NCBI GenBank assembly: GCA_024362935.1
Contig: JANCRA010000007.1
Span: 13,022,503 to 13,086,502, forward strand
DNA: 64,000 bases
DNA from: Setophaga petechia
Taxonomy: Eukaryota; Chordata; Aves; Passeriformes; Parulidae
Reading direction: 5' to 3'
The position numbers were made by a program, and so were the translations under genes. The notes beneath the pieces are model-generated. The model did no database searches and was not told the origin of the DNA. It was given only the letters and a program-made list of their open reading frames with translations. Within the stretch, counting starts at the first letter, position 1; each line of letters begins with the position of its first letter. This document shows positions 1 through 12,547 of the stretch, in pieces.

Positions 1-3000
1 ACATTTGTGAAAAGCAGAAATATAGATTTAAAAACAAGAGAAATTTCAATTACAACTAGCCCAAGGGGTTTCCCTAAGGAAGCAAGAGAAAAAAATCAGT
101 TCAGAGACAATCAGCTTGCTGCTACCCGGTCCCATTTTTGTTTTTCTATTCTTTGAAGAGGACCAGACATCACAAGAGTGGGTCTCAGCACAGAATGTGA
201 CTGACCTCTCCTTAAAAAACTCATAAATACTCCCACGCACCCAAAGTTGGCAACACTTTATGTCCTTCTGGATGTGTCCAATAGTCTTAAATTCTTTCAT
301 TGAAAAAAAACATAAGACATGGCAATGTATGCCCATTGGGATCCTGGGGACAAGGAGGGGAAAGAAGGCTGGAAGGCATTTTTTTTTTTCCCAGTCAGCC
401 CAAGTCACATTTTAAGCATTTCTCTGCAACCACAGAGCTAAGCCTTGCTTGAAAGAGAAAGGAAGCAATTGTTATTTAATCCCCTGCCCCTAGGAGCCAA
501 GTCTTTAAGAACATGCCAAATATCACAAGATTTGCGACACAATTATTAGGACCGGCCACATCCCCTGGTACTGCTCCTTTCCTGTAAGGGCCCTTTTGTG
601 CCGATAACCTGCCAGGCAGTACAGAGAGAAAGGCCCCCACTGCTTGCTCTGTGGCACCTTTCCATCCCTCACAGCCACAACTGCCCATCACCCAGCAGCA
701 CAACTGCTTTCTAAGTGCTGGGGCCCTTCCATTAGGAAAATCAAGGAGCTTGAGCAGGATGAAGCCACAGATCATGCCCAGGTTGCTTGCCCCGCTTAAT
801 ACTTCTTGACAACAAATGATGCTGGCATACCTGTAAATATTACATGATGGATGCTGATGATGCAGGTCAAACATAATTTTATAGCCATAGCACAGAAGAT
901 TGGTATAGCCCATGACAACCCTTTTTGGCCAGGGACCAGAAAAAGTAAAGAAACCAGGGTGTGCAGCCAATTCTACCCCAGAGAGGCACTGCTGCATTTC
1001 CCCAGCTGCACCCAGCCCGGCCCTGGGAGCTGCAATCTCTGGCACTGCAAAGTGCCACAGTAAGCACCTCGAGTGCAGGAGCTGCAGCTCCCTAGAAAGC
1101 AAAATACAGAGAAGCACAGTGCTAATCTATTTACCCATTATGATACCCTAGTATTAGTTACAGCTTATCACCTCAGTAAATCGCTGCCTCTTGTTAGGGA
1201 ATGTGCTTAAAGGTGCAGCAAACTGTTATTTACAGGCAGACACTATATTTACAGCCACAAAGACAGGTGAGGAGGGGATAGGACAACAGCTCAGTAATTT
1301 CAATGCCTTCTGCTTCCCGGGAGACTGCTGGAAGAGCACAATAGGATTACTGCTTCCTTGCTGCAGTTAAGCTGCAGTAGATAGTTCAATAGGCAGACTG
1401 GCAGATCCGTATTTCTTATTCGCTGCAATGAAAATATTAGGAAAAAAGGAGGAGTTTTATTTGGAGAACTATCTGTTCAGCACCATCTCACTAGATTTGT
1501 TTCATGTCTCAGAAGGAAATGCATTTGGCTGAAAAGATATTTACAGCATAAGTAAGAAAATACATCATTTTTCACCAATCATATCCATTAATTTTATATT
1601 GCTTTTAGAAACAAGTCTGTATTTTTTTACATGGAGAATTCCAGATAAGTAGAATAGAGAACTACTGAGTGCTTTCTGCTCTCTCCTCTACAGACTGCAA
1701 TCTAAATACAGTTTTTATAAAGCATCCAGTGAGGTAATTTGGTGGGGAGGAAAGGGAAGCAGCAATGAGAAGAGAATGAGAGGAGTGGAAATAACTATCG
1801 TCTTGGTTATTTTAGAGGAGTTATTCTTTCTACACAGAAAAATGGAGACTACATCACGTTTGGAAAAATACACTGAAAATGTTAACCACCTAAAGCTGAA
1901 TGTGCTGACAGCATTAGAAAAATAAGGTCAATTGCATTAAAAGGATGGAATCTTTGCAATTTTATGAAACTGAAAATCAGATGTTTTCCATGTGTTTTAA
2001 AAGCCATTTTGCTCTTAAAGAGCTAGGAAATGGAGAGAGGGAGAAACTGCTCGTGTCAAACTATTTCAAGGATTGATTTTCCTGCAGCTCTCCTCCCTGC
2101 ATACCCCAGCAGAGCCTGGCAGTGGCCGGCTCACCTGTCGGTCAGGGCAGCAAAGCAAGGCCACAACCCCAGGATGTGACAGTCCATTAGCAGAGATTTG
2201 TGTTTGTCCCTCCTCTGCAGTTCTCTCAGGGTACTGCTCCGTGGCCTAACCCTGTGACAGAGGAGCCCTACCCTGTCATTACACCAGCTTCTGCTCCGTG
2301 TCTGCCTCAACACTGACAGCACACAAGGAGTATACACAAAGCCAATTACAAAGCAGAAGTACTAATTTCTCAGCAGTCTGGCCGTTCAGCATGGACTCAG
2401 AGCAGTTCCCAGGGAGTCCATCCCTCCTCCCAGGCCTGTCTCTCCAGCTGCCAGTAGATGCCCACTTTGCACACAGCAGCCCACGGCACAGAGCCAGTGC
2501 TTACTCCCAGGTGTTTGCTGCCACCACATCCCAGGAGGCTTACACCCAGCTGGCTGTTTTTCTGGAGCACCTGAGGACTGTGGCTGTTTTCCTCCATCAG
2601 GCAAAATCAGTGATGTTAGCTTAGAAGTCCAAGTAAGTTGGATTAAATGGACTGATTTTGTCTAAAAAGTGCCAACACAAACCTGCCCCCTGTAGGGAGG
2701 AGAACCCCCTCCAAAAAGGCATGCAGATTTAAAAAGTCCTCATCCCAGCAACTGCACAGCAAACTGCATGGAACTGAATTCCCCAGCAGAGCAAGGGGCA
2801 GCTGGCTCAGATCCTCATTTGGGAGGCATGAACTGCCCTGCTCATGACAACAGGAACACAAAATTGACACCCAACTCAACACTGTGGAACAGGGCATGAT
2901 ACACATTTCTAATCCTAATATCTAAGTAATGCCTTTTATCAAGAATGCCTCTTTCCTTACTATAGCTACAGCTGCGTCCCGCAGAAAGATACAGCTTTGC

Positions 3001-4019
3001 CCCCAGTAGGATCTATAATGCAATTATGTATTACAATTAAAAAACAAAAAATCATGCAGGTTTGTAGGAAAATAGATAATGAAGGGAACACCTAATTAAA
3101 CGGAATGTAGTATCACATTAATTAACAGAGGTTTTATTCAATAAAACCCTTACTGCAAACCTGAGAGTTATTCAGCATGTGCTTTCAGGACTGCTGCATG
3201 AGACTGACACCATGTACAAAGTCTGGTCTTGAATATGGGTCCAACTTGCCTTGGCATATCTTCAATTCTCCACAAATACCTCTCAAAACACATATTATAC
3301 GTAGGCTTCCCCAAAGGCTCTTGCCAACTGGAATAGTGCATGCTGGAGACACAGATTTGAATACTGCTATCCTCACCCCATGCCTTCAGTGAAACTGGGA
3401 TTCCCTAATTTCCTTCTACACTTGCCAAAACTTGGCAGAGCATCTTACCAGATTCACTACATTAACTTTGAAGTAATACATTACAAAACATAGCAACAAT
3501 GGCTCAATTTGGCAAGCACAAAACACTCTGTACAGATCCAGATAAAATACGTAAGCATCTCATTGAGGCTTAGCTCTGCCCAAGCTGCTACATCTGAACA
3601 CACAGCTCATTGCATAAAGAGAAGACAACACTGGTGAAAAGCTACCAGCAAGTGAATCTTGGATAAGGTTTTTCAAGGAAATGCACTCCAATAGCATTAG
3701 ACTGCTTGTTTTCTTACTCATCCAATTGTTGGTTTCACCGCTTAGACTTCAAACAACAGCATCATTACTGCTGTATGTTTTTGTTTTGTAATGCCAGTGC
3801 TAGTCATCAACAGATTTCATACATAATCCAGACATCTGAAAAATGAGACTGACACACTTGAACCCATCTTTGTCTACAGATAAAGCAGTGACCTACAGGT
3901 GAGAGGCTCAGTTTCATTTAATCCATCCTCAGCCCTCCAATTACTACTGTAAACAACTCCTGAGCTAATACCACTACAGACATCTGAAAGTGCTAGGAAA
4001 AAATCCAACAGATGAATTT
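1..4019. other. Noncoding region, no recognised gene
   Basis: Mostly AT-rich unique sequence with two GC-richer patches, about 560-1,100 and 2,050-2,900. The first holds a 213-codon open frame on the minus strand (476-1,117) with no recognisable domain and no clear splice sites. The second holds a 108-codon plus-strand frame (2,298-2,624). Neither has family signatures, and GC-rich DNA has fewer chance stops. I see no RNA gene and no named repeat here. Confidence 0.6.
3880..3898 (+). other. Possible 19-nt microexon
   Basis: A pyrimidine-rich acceptor (ATCTTTGTCTACAG) is followed after 19 nt by a near-consensus donor (CTACAG|GTGAGA). The spacing suits a neural-type microexon, but such pairs also arise by chance, and no flanking exon of the same gene can be identified. 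Confidence 0.1.
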
Positions 4020-4395
4020 AACAAGAGCTGGAACACAAGGGAGCCATGCACAACCACCACAATGATGGAAGTCTGGAAGAGGGAAAATCTGGTGTCTATC
4101 CTTAAATGAAAGAAAGGAATAACTGCAGAACTGGAGGTTCAGCTTCCTGTCATGGAAACCTAACCCAAATTATTCAAAAGGACCAAGAGGAAAGTAAAAA
4201 ATGAGTAGCAACCAAAATTGACTTTTCAGAAACAAATCATGCCTTACCTCTGTGTTTTATTTATGCTAGTAGACAAAAGATCTTGAGTGTAGATTAGTTT
4301 GATTTCAGTCAGGGTTTAGTGCTGCTTAACATGACATTCTCATAAATAAACAAGGGAAATTAGGTCTAGCTGAATACAACACAACATGGCAGGAA
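4020..4395 (+). mobile_element. Decayed CR1-type LINE fragment (ORF2 region)
   Basis: In plus orientation this stretch keeps recognisable pieces of the CR1 reverse-transcriptase region: a phrase about an assembled copy followed by GAGTAGCAACCAAAATTGAC, then AACAAATCATGCCTTACC, and near the end CATGACATTCTCATAAATAA followed by AAGGGAAATTAGGTCTAG. These match, in order and spacing, the diverged CR1 copies known from birds, turtles and crocodilians. All frames are interrupted by stops and small indels, so it is a dead relic. The family is CR1-like; the exact subfamily cannot be told by eye. The recognition rests on remembered consensus phrases, not on a search. Confidence 0.6.
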
Positions 4396-5141
4396 ACTTA
4401 AGGCTTACCAAACTATTAAACCAACAGTCACTAATAAAAATGAGCGTTACCAGATTGCTCAGAGGGCCAATGAAGGCAGTAGCTGTGCTGTGCTACCAAA
4501 GCACACCCAGCCAGCCTCCCTGGCTGCATGAGTGGACTCAAGCTTGGGAAATGCACACGTCTCTCTACCCCACCACAATGTACAGCCACAGAAGGGGGAG
4601 AAAAGTAATCAGAATTATTAGAAAAATCCCTATCAAAATACTCTGCAAGAAATGATTATATGGATTAGGGCTTTTCGTGGGTTTGGTTTGAGCTTTTTTT
4701 TTTTTTTTCCACAAGAGGGAAGACTGACAGCCGTGTTCTGATTTACTGAGTAACAAAGTATTAAGTGTATCCACAGAAGAAACACCAATAATATGGAGAT
4801 AAAAAAGACATGGTTAGACATTAGGAGCATTATAATGCTTTAAAATACCCTAAGTGGTAAGGTGAGGAATTTCCATAAATGGAGATGCAGAGGAAGGGTC
4901 AGATACAGATCTAGAGAGAATGGATTCTTCAGCTAAGAGCACAGATGAATTTTTGAAGTCTTCTAGAATCAAATGAAATCTGTGTTTGTGAACAGAGGAA
5001 ATTCAATCAGTCTGCATTGGGAAAGTATTTAACTCTGGCTTGTATTCGCAATTATCCCAAAAAGACATCTTAGCTACAGTGTGGGGAGCTTCTGTAGAGA
5101 CTGCTGAAGTGGCCATCCAGCTACATGGCTTACTGGCTAAG

Positions 5142-5220
5142 TTTTAAAGATAAAAGAAACTGAGAGCAGGTGACGCGCTGAAGGTCACACCATTAGTGAC
5201 AGAACAGAGTCCCAGAACAG
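5142..5220 (+). mobile_element. MIR-like SINE relic
   Basis: The run contains AAAGATAAAAGAAACTGAGA, then GCTGAAGGTCACACCATTAG, then a GACAGAACAGAGTCCCAGAAC segment. This order matches the MIR right half (…GAGGAAACTGAGGCA… AAGGTCACACAGCTAGTAAG… GCAGAGCTGGGATTC) with moderate divergence. MIR-type core SINEs predate the amniote split, so a copy in a bird-like genome is expected. The fragment is about 80 bp, with no Pol III promoter half and no target-site duplication left. Confidence 0.6.
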
Positions 5221-6699
5221 AGGGGATCACACACCTTCCTCTCTTTGCAAGGAAAAACCACAACCACCACATCAAGGGGTTACTGCTCTGTGCCCGCAGT
5301 CACTGTGCCTGCCATGGAACATTTTCGAACAACAACTGTAAAACATCTGGAGAGGCTTTCAAGGAGAGGAGAAAAATTATAAAAACCACACAACCAAAAT
5401 TTATAGCAGAAACGTGTTTCCAAAGTTAACACTGCACAGCCAGAACTCAGAAGGACCAAAAGCTATTTTAGGAACTTTAGGCTTTTTGGTTCTGCCGTCT
5501 TGCTTTTTGTTTTAACTTTACATTATTTGATATTTTTACAGGAAAAGAATGTTTTATCAGGTGTCCTCAGATTTTAATTTTTTTTATTTTTGTATGACTA
5601 GTGTAATACAAACTTTGCCAACTTCTTGATAAGTGCTGAAGGAAGAAAATTGCTTGCTTTCAAAGTTGGGGGTTACATGACCATTTTTCATACTATCCAA
5701 ACTTTGTAGTTGAACAGAACTAAGCTAGAAGTACCTTAACCCTATCCTTCCACACTCTGAGTGCTGAATGTGAAAACAGTTAAGGACAGCATGAAACAGG
5801 AACTCAGCCTAGAGCAGTTTTTAGCTTAACTGATTTCTGCTCAAACAATACAGGGCAGACAGACGTGTGCATGCACTGCAGTTTCAAGGCAGCAATGCTT
5901 CCCATCTCACTGCCCAGTTGATGAGGTAGTTTTCTAACAGAGTCATTACTTCTCTTTTTTCCCCTCTGAGTCCTACCAACCCCACAAACCTTGTCATCTT
6001 CTTTTACTAGCAACCTGCTCTGCTCCTCTGGTACTAATCACCTTTTCTTGAGAACTGCCTAATTAATTAACATTCAATTAATATACCAAAGTCAAATACC
6101 AAATAATTGTTCCCAAGCTGCACTGGGAACTTGGTAACTAATCTGAGCAAGAGGAGGGCTTCTGTATCCTTAAAGCTCCATTTCCTATAGCTGCGTCTTC
6201 TGTGCCACATTTCCCACCTGAAACATAGTAATATTACAGGAGCAGACTTTGTGAGGCATGGATGCTCTTGCTAAGGCATTCTGATACCCCTACAGACTCC
6301 ACATACACTATGCTTATTTCATTTATTACCAATAAAGCAAAAGTAGCAAATCATCTATGCTCTGATACAATTAGGACCACAGAGAAAACCCAAGCTGGCG
6401 TAAAACAAGAAACATCTAAACAACCCTACCCCAATCTTCAGATTATTTTAGTTGTAGTTTCACAATACAAAGCGTTCAGCAGCACTACTGCCTTGAGGCA
6501 GCCCCATCTTCTGCTGTCTGTGCCCATACTCTGCTGCAGCCTGCACACTCCCAGCTGTGCTGAAGCATTTCTTTGTGTGACCACCCTGTGAACCCGACAG
6601 ATTTTTCTTTTGCATTTATCCTTTTTTTTTTAAATCGTCTTTTTCCTCGTCTCTCTTCCTTAAAAATATTTTCCCCCAGACACGTATTTGGTTTTTCCC
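5221..6699. other. Noncoding AT-rich DNA
   Basis: No gene, RNA gene or named repeat is seen. The stretch has T-rich runs near 5,575-5,590 and an AATTAATTAA run near 6,060-6,068. The open frames are short and unsupported. Confidence 0.6.
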
Positions 6700-6810
6700 C
6701 AGCCACATGAAGCCCCTGCAGTGGCTCAGAGTGTGGCCCCAGCCCCGAGCTCCGGCGCTCTGCAGAGGCGGGAGGCGCTGCCCCACGCCGGGGCTCGAGT
6801 GCCACGGAGC
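6700..6810. promoter_or_regulatory. Small CpG-rich patch
   Basis: A short GC- and CpG-rich block (for example CTCCGGCGCTCTGC and GAGGCGGGAGGCGCTG) stands out from AT-rich flanks. It lies about 750 bp from the larger island at 7.5-8.0 kb and may be part of the same regulatory region. No TATA box or start site can be assigned. Confidence 0.3.
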
Positions 6811-7434
6811 AGCCTCAGTTCAATTAGCTGAGCTACAAGCTCACGAAGGGCTGCAGCAAGGGACTTTTATTTAAAAGCCTAACGACGAACATTAGTTTTA
6901 GACAGATTAGAAATTGCTGTTTCCTTGTCTTCAGGGGCATGTTTATCATTTTACATAGGTAGAAAGAGGTTATCTGTGTAAGAGGGGAGAGGTGTAAAAA
7001 TGAATGTGGCTAATTGCTTTTTACAAGCATCTAGGGAAGAAGTCAGTAGAAATCACAGCCCAGACTGATTTTTCAATATCTTTCGTTTCTCTGTCTGAAA
7101 ATTAAAAAGAATTGGGGGAGAGGGGAAGGGTTATTAGTGACCCCCTCTTCTTCTGGACATTTGCAGAAGAACAGCCTGCCTAAATTCTCACAGAGGACAC
7201 CTGGCCACCTCTCCCTGCACACAAGTGCTATAATTTCAGGGCTGGAGTACTGTAAGATAATGTCATCACTGCTCCTGCCATCTATAAATAACTGCATTAG
7301 GATCTAGCCGAGTCACGTGGAAAAGCTGGCCAGCAACACTACATGTATGTGAGCGTGCCTTTGGAAACCCAAATAATTCTAATAATATTGCATGGAATAA
7401 GCTTTAGCTTTCCAAATTTAGCTCTGGTCCATGC
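6811..7434. other. AT-rich spacer between two CpG-rich blocks
   Basis: This sequence is unique and has homeodomain-type ATTA/TAAT motifs (for example TTCAATTAGCTGAG and GGCTAATTGCTTTTTA). It lies between the patch at 6.7 kb and the island at 7.5 kb, a setting where conserved enhancers often occur, but conservation cannot be judged from one sequence. Confidence 0.25.
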
Positions 7435-7441
7435 ACTCACT
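7435..7441 (-). other. Candidate splice donor below CpG island (minus strand)
   Basis: On the minus strand GCCGCA|GTGAGTGC is a near-consensus 5' splice site, lying about 100-500 bp downstream of the CpG island at 7,545-8,025 if that island is read on the minus strand. This fits a noncoding first exon of a minus-strand transcript. There is no other support. Confidence 0.2.
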
Positions 7442-7544
7442 GCGGCTCACAGAGGACTGCTGTTATTTCTTTTTTTAAATACTATTCTTCCTTTGCAAGC
7501 TGCTGACTAGGGCATTAGCGGGGTAAAAAAATAGCGTGCAAAAG

Positions 7545-8025
7545 CGTCTCATGTGCTGCTGCGCAGACTGACTGCTCGGAGAGGCAGACAAGAATCAATT
7601 GCTCCGGCAGCTCGGCGAACCCGCCCGCCCCTCTCATTGACATCTTCTCTCAGCCCCTGAAAAGGCGCATGGGCCCGAGCGCGGCGGCGAGAGCGGTGGG
7701 CGGGTGCGAACGGCAGCCAGACAGCACCGCATGGATGGCACACGCTGGAGCGGCTCCTGATCCAGCCCAGCATGGATGGCACACGCTGGAGCGGCTCCTG
7801 ATCCAGCCCAGCATGGATGGCACACGCTGGAGAGGCTCCTGATGCTGGCTCCTGACCCAGCCCAGCACGGATCCCACACGGGAGCAGCTCCTGGCCCGGC
7901 CCAGCCCAGGACGGATCCCACAGTGGAGCGGCTCCCGATGCTGGCCGAGCTGCAGCTCCAGCTCCAGCCTGCTCTGCCTCTGCCTCCCGGGATCGGAGCG
8001 GGCTGGGGCAGCAGAGGAAGTGACA
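7545..8025. promoter_or_regulatory. CpG island, possible promoter
   Basis: About 480 bp are strongly GC-rich with many CpG dinucleotides, for example around GAGCGCGGCGGCGAGAGCG and GGGCGGGTGCGAACGG, within AT-rich surroundings. It contains a GC-box-like GGGCGGG. The right half is built from a 41-bp tandem repeat. In vertebrates unmethylated islands mark promoters, and the minus-strand donor at 7,435-7,441 suggests the direction, but no start site or coding exon can be tied to it. Alternatively the GC content simply reflects the minisatellite. Overlapping open frames here exist because GC-rich repeats lack stops. Confidence 0.4.
7730..7945. repeat. 41-bp GC-rich minisatellite, about five copies
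   Basis: Copies begin near 7,730, 7,771 and 7,812 with CATGGATGGCACACGCTGGA. The first two are identical over 41 bp. The third carries an insertion of about 13 bp (ATGCTGGCTCCTG). The fourth and fifth, from about 7,867, are diverged (CACGGATCCCACACGGGAGC; GACGGATCCCACAGTGGAGC). Identity is highest on the left and decays to the right. The unit length is not a multiple of three, so it cycles through frames and is not a protein repeat. Confidence 0.9.
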
Positions 8026-8039
8026 CACCCTAATCACAC

Positions 8040-10286
8040 ACGGAACCAGATTTTAGCATCGATTTTTTTCAGCAAATCTGTCAGAGCAGTGCAAAAGAAT
8101 GATTTTAAAAATAAAAAAAAATTTTGGATGCTTAAACAATCCCACGGCAGTAGTAACAAACACGAATAGGAAACCATTTCCAATGAGCTGTATGGAGATC
8201 CTCGGGGCATTTTCTGGGAAAATGACTGGAATACAACCTGACAAGACCAACAGAGCCTGCAGTTTAAGCAAGGCTGTAATACCCACAAGACATTACTGGG
8301 GGAAGATTTTCATCTTTGGAAGCTAAAACTGAGGAGAGCACGTACTGAGGAGGAGAAAATACAGGAAGAGAGAGGGTGGCAAGGGACACCGAGTATTTCC
8401 CAAGACTTCAAGCACTGCTAATTCTGCAGAGCATTTCCCAGGGACAGAGATTCTGTTCCACTGCCTGTAGAAAAGCACCAGTTTGGAAAAAAAGCACTGA
8501 GCAAACACCCTATCTAAATAGCAAGCACATCAATTTCATGTTCCCAGAACATCTGGAAAGAAGAATCACAATCAGAATGGACATCAGAACATCAAATATT
8601 ACTGTACACCACACAGTAAGATGTTGTCCAAGCACATGGTGAATAAAATTCTACCTTCTTGGTCAAAATAATTTTTGATTAGCTCCTACTCCTACTGAAG
8701 TTGGTTGAAAATATTCCAAGTAATTTTAGTGGTCTGAAGCTCAGTCTCTTACATTACATTTACACAACCTCTACCAGTACAATCTTTTCTCCTTCAATAC
8801 ACTATTTCAAGTGTATGATACAAAATGTAACTTCTCCTTCATACATTAAGAAATACTTCCATGTTAGTCTAGCAGATGATATTTTTAATTTTACTCATGT
8901 AAACTAAGAAATGTGGGAAAGTGGCTACAATGGAGGATAAAACCCAAGAGAAATCAGAGCAAAAGATAAGATAGTATGTTAAAGATAAGGTTTCTGAAAG
9001 GTTACAGATATGTTATTGCATGCAGACTGCGCCTGGCTACTTAATGCCTGGGGCCTATATAAATGGCCTTTCACAAACACATAAAGACTGGCTCCTTCCA
9101 TAAGGAACTTGAAAGAAATGCAATAAAATTTCCAAACCAAGATGTCATGGACAAAAAATTTCTCATGGAAATTATCACAGAAATGTTTTCTGAAAGGAGC
9201 TGGTTGAATGAAAGAACAAATTTGCAGTCAGGTAATAAGAAATTTTCTCCAAAGGGAATAGATTGTGGTAATTCTGAAAACATAAGGGTGGTGGAAGAGA
9301 TGAGGAGAACCCTCAAGAGTAACAGAAGCCCAGGGAACAAGGACCAGACCTGAGTGTGCTGTCTACTTAATGAGAATAGAGAAGGTAATTAGATGGGCTC
9401 CAAGAAGATGGAATTTTATCATCATGTACACCCCCATCCCCCCTCTTGATGCATACTTTTCATCCTGGATTTTACTTTAAGAACAAGTTTCTACTACATT
9501 TTCTTCCTGATCAGAGGTTTTCCATATAAGAAAGGCCTTCAATAAGCCAAATTATCTAAATTTGGCCAATTCAAATAATATTTTAATGCAATACTCATCT
9601 AATCTGGCCTATTGCAATATAAAACAATCTACATTAGCAATCTGCAGTTTGATATTATGAAAACTAGGAATTACAACACTTAAAAATACCACAGTGTTGA
9701 GAACATCTTGTTTGTTCTCTCTTGGATTTCTCATGGATTGCTAAGATCAGTTCAGGATACCAGCTCCAGCTCTACTGGTTGTCAAGAAGTAAAAGAAACA
9801 AAATCAAAAAGGCAGGCATTGCAGCTTTACTGTGGTGTTGGCCAAAACAAAATGGTAAAAACCTCCTTTTTTAACTTCCTACACAACATAGTTGTTCTCT
9901 CTCTGAGTCATATCTGTTCGTGTTACCAAGAAAGCCCCACAGAACCAATATGGCTAGGGAACAACAAGATCTATTTTCAACAAGACTTTTAGCTGATTCC
10001 AGTTGCTGCAAACCCTTTTTTACCAGAAATTATAAAAGATGCAGAAGAAACACTCTGAATTTCAGCTTCCAGCTACTATAATTCATGAACTAGGGATATT
10101 TGGTGTTGAAAGGTAACAACAGACATTGCCTATCTTTATAGGAAGGTAACTTTTGAAAGACCTTCTACCTTTAGGAGTACTTACAGTCATTAGGCCAGAA
10201 ATATTGTTGATATTCTGTGATATTTCTACAATGTTCACGAAAATCCTATGTGTCAACATTAATACAAAACATTTTAAAGGTAGCAG
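8040..10286. other. Noncoding AT-rich DNA
   Basis: No gene is recognised. A TATATAA lies only a few bases before an ATG near 9,063 that opens a 96-codon frame, but that frame is A-rich, lacks any domain signature and has no other support. A run of CCAAT/ATTA-type motifs near 9,540-9,640 might be regulatory. No RNA gene is seen. Confidence 0.55.
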
Positions 10287-10306
10287 TAATAATAATAATA
10301 ATAATA
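10287..10306. repeat. (AAT)n microsatellite
   Basis: About six to seven uninterrupted TAA units in AT-rich DNA. Confidence 0.9.
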
Positions 10307-10555
10307 TAAAAAAGAGAACAGGATAGAATTTTTTCAAATTGAAAAATGCTTCAGTTTTCAAGAAGCGGTATTCACTTCTAAATATCCACGCACATGTTAA
10401 TAATTATTTGTATCAATTATTGCATAACAGTATTCTACATCAGATGTTTCTCTAATGCAGAGTTGAGCACTACCAAGTGATCAAGACCACACATTCTAAA
10501 AGATATACATGTAAACAAAGCACTTCTTTTATCTGCAAGTTGCTGATAAACACTA

Positions 10556-10645
10556 GCTAATCCTCACCTAATCCTGTGAAGAGAACATCATCCCAGCTTC
10601 ACAAAGAGGGAATCTAAGGCAATGAACTAATCCTTTGGGGAAAAT
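10556..10645 (+). mobile_element. MIR-like SINE relic
   Basis: The segment begins TAATCCTCACCTAATCCTGT, continues GAAGAGAACATCATCCCAGC and TTCACAAAGAGGGAATCTAA, and ends GGCAATGAACTAATCC. Element by element this follows the MIR core (TAATCCTCACAACAACCCTGTGAG… TTACAGATGAGGAAACTGAGGC… GGTTAAGTGACTTGCC). Divergence is high, as expected of an ancient copy. It is the second MIR-like fragment in the first 11 kb, in the same orientation as that at 5.1 kb. Confidence 0.6.
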
Positions 10646-10649
10646 ACTC

Positions 10650-12545
10650 AGGTTAGAATGCCAGGGAGACAAGTTACTGGTGAGGGACACTGAGGTACTG
10701 ACTGGTAGGGCTATGTGAAAATTTCTGCTGCCAAGACTATCTCCACTTCCTGAGGAACCTCTCGGGGCAAATGGTGACAAAAAGACCAGGAAGGAGAGAG
10801 TGAGTTTGAACATCAACACAGAAACAGGATTTTCACATCTATACATCAGGGTGTCTTGAATGGAGAGGAGAACTCCTTTGGAGAAGGATAAAGTCAGTCA
10901 ACAAGGACATACATTCACAGACATTCACAGCATCCCGAAGAGGAGAGGATCAATGCACTCAACATCAGATGAGGGATTAAAGGCTCTTTTCCTAGCCTGG
11001 ATGCAGACCACTAGACCATGCTAATCTGACAGGAGGAGTTCCTGCAAGGCAGCTGAAAAAAAGCACAGATTCATGTAGCAGGAAATAAAACAGGCATTCT
11101 AGAAACTCGCTGCAAATTCTTGCCCAAGCAAACACATCACTGAATGCTGGAGAATAAATAACAACAAAGTGGCAAAACCTAAAAATCTTCCTTTTAAAGT
11201 GGCCTTCCATGCACAGGCATGTTCTGGGAAAGCATTCCACTCTGCAGCCTGTGTGACGCCCAGAGCAGTGACCACAGACAACTCCAGCACCAGTCCCTCA
11301 ACTCAAGCAGATCATTAAACAGAGAGAAGAGGGTTCAAAGCAGAAACCTACCATCAAGCAATCAAAGGTTTAAAGTGAAATAGTCTAGTTCACTGCAGTA
11401 TTTATAAAAGGTACTATCTCAAAGCTTTCATGGAGTACAGACTAAAGCCCCTGCTATTACAGACTGGAATAAATTAGTAGAGAAGGTACATTTGAGAAAG
11501 CCTTGTAAAGCAAAAATATATTTCATCCTGGAAAAATCTAAGAATCAAAAAGGATAGCAGAACACAACATGAGTAAGCCAAAATGAACAGCTTGGTAAGA
11601 TAAAAGGGATGCATTAAAAAAGGCATAAAGACTTGATAAGAGAAGACTGGAAGAATGTTACATGATTTACAGCAAACATTTCTATAGGTATCCTGATGAA
11701 ACAAATGACAACTTTTTGTCAGACAAGTTCTTGACTAACAAGCTTCTGCAGATAGACACTGATTAAAAAACAACCAGCAAAATCCACAGTCTGGGCCCCT
11801 GTGGGCTAAGGTGAGGGAGAAAGAGTAGAGAGAAGTACAAGCAGTGCACTAATGAGCAGTAACAAAGGACCAATTAACAAAGACAGTTGCTATGTCTTGC
11901 AACTGATACTGCTGTGCTCTAGACATGCTATGACTGGAATAAGGTCTTTACTAGAGACCTCTTTTACTAAAGATGAGAAACTACAGTGGATGAAACCAAT
12001 GGTCTCTTGAGTTCACAGTGTATTTTCATCTGTCCAAGGTAATGGAAAAAGCATTTCCAATATGCTTACTTCATCAGATGCACCTTACAGGGGTCAGAGA
12101 AGACCCTTCCAGTGCTTGGACAGGCAACATCAGCTCAGAAATTTTAAATAATCATCTAGTACACTTGTAGAACTGAAAGCACAGCAATCTCAATCCTAAC
12201 ATACATGTGGGAAAGTTATAATTAACTCCAGATTCTAACCAAACCTTTTAAAAGCAGGAAATATTCCTTTTTTAGACAAGCTCCCAGCAGGGTCTCACTG
12301 AACACAAGTCTTTCAACATCTTTATTCAATCTGATGATACACTGCTTTTTTGTGGTTTTTGGTTTTTTATGCTTTGGAAAGTTGCATTTAATCCAAATAA
12401 AAACTGGCTACCTCATTATCACTTCTATTACTACAGAGAGGAACAAGTGGCATAGATATCCCTTAGATAAATGTAACCAAAGTGCAAAAAAGGCAGCATT
12501 AATTAGTAAGGTGAAAAAACTAAAGTATTAATCTGCTCCACTCTT
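10650..12545. other. Noncoding AT-rich DNA
   Basis: No gene, RNA or recognised repeat is seen. Several short open frames lack supporting splice sites or family motifs. A small imperfect duplication (ACATTCACAG twice) lies near 10,910-10,930. Confidence 0.55.
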
Positions 12546-12547
12546 TG

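Noticed and set aside
476..1117. 213-codon minus-strand open frame
   Set aside because: It is unusually long, but no domain or family is recognisable, no clear splice sites bound it, and overlapping plus-strand frames are also open. Left as a chance frame unless transcript data say otherwise.
7549..8037. 162-codon minus-strand frame over the minisatellite
   Set aside because: The 41-bp unit is not a multiple of three and the frame is open because the repeat lacks stops in several frames. It is not a repeat protein.
9063..9353. 96-codon frame just after a TATATAA motif
   Set aside because: A TATA box a few bases before the ATG leaves no room for a normal 5' UTR; the frame is A-rich and has no signature.
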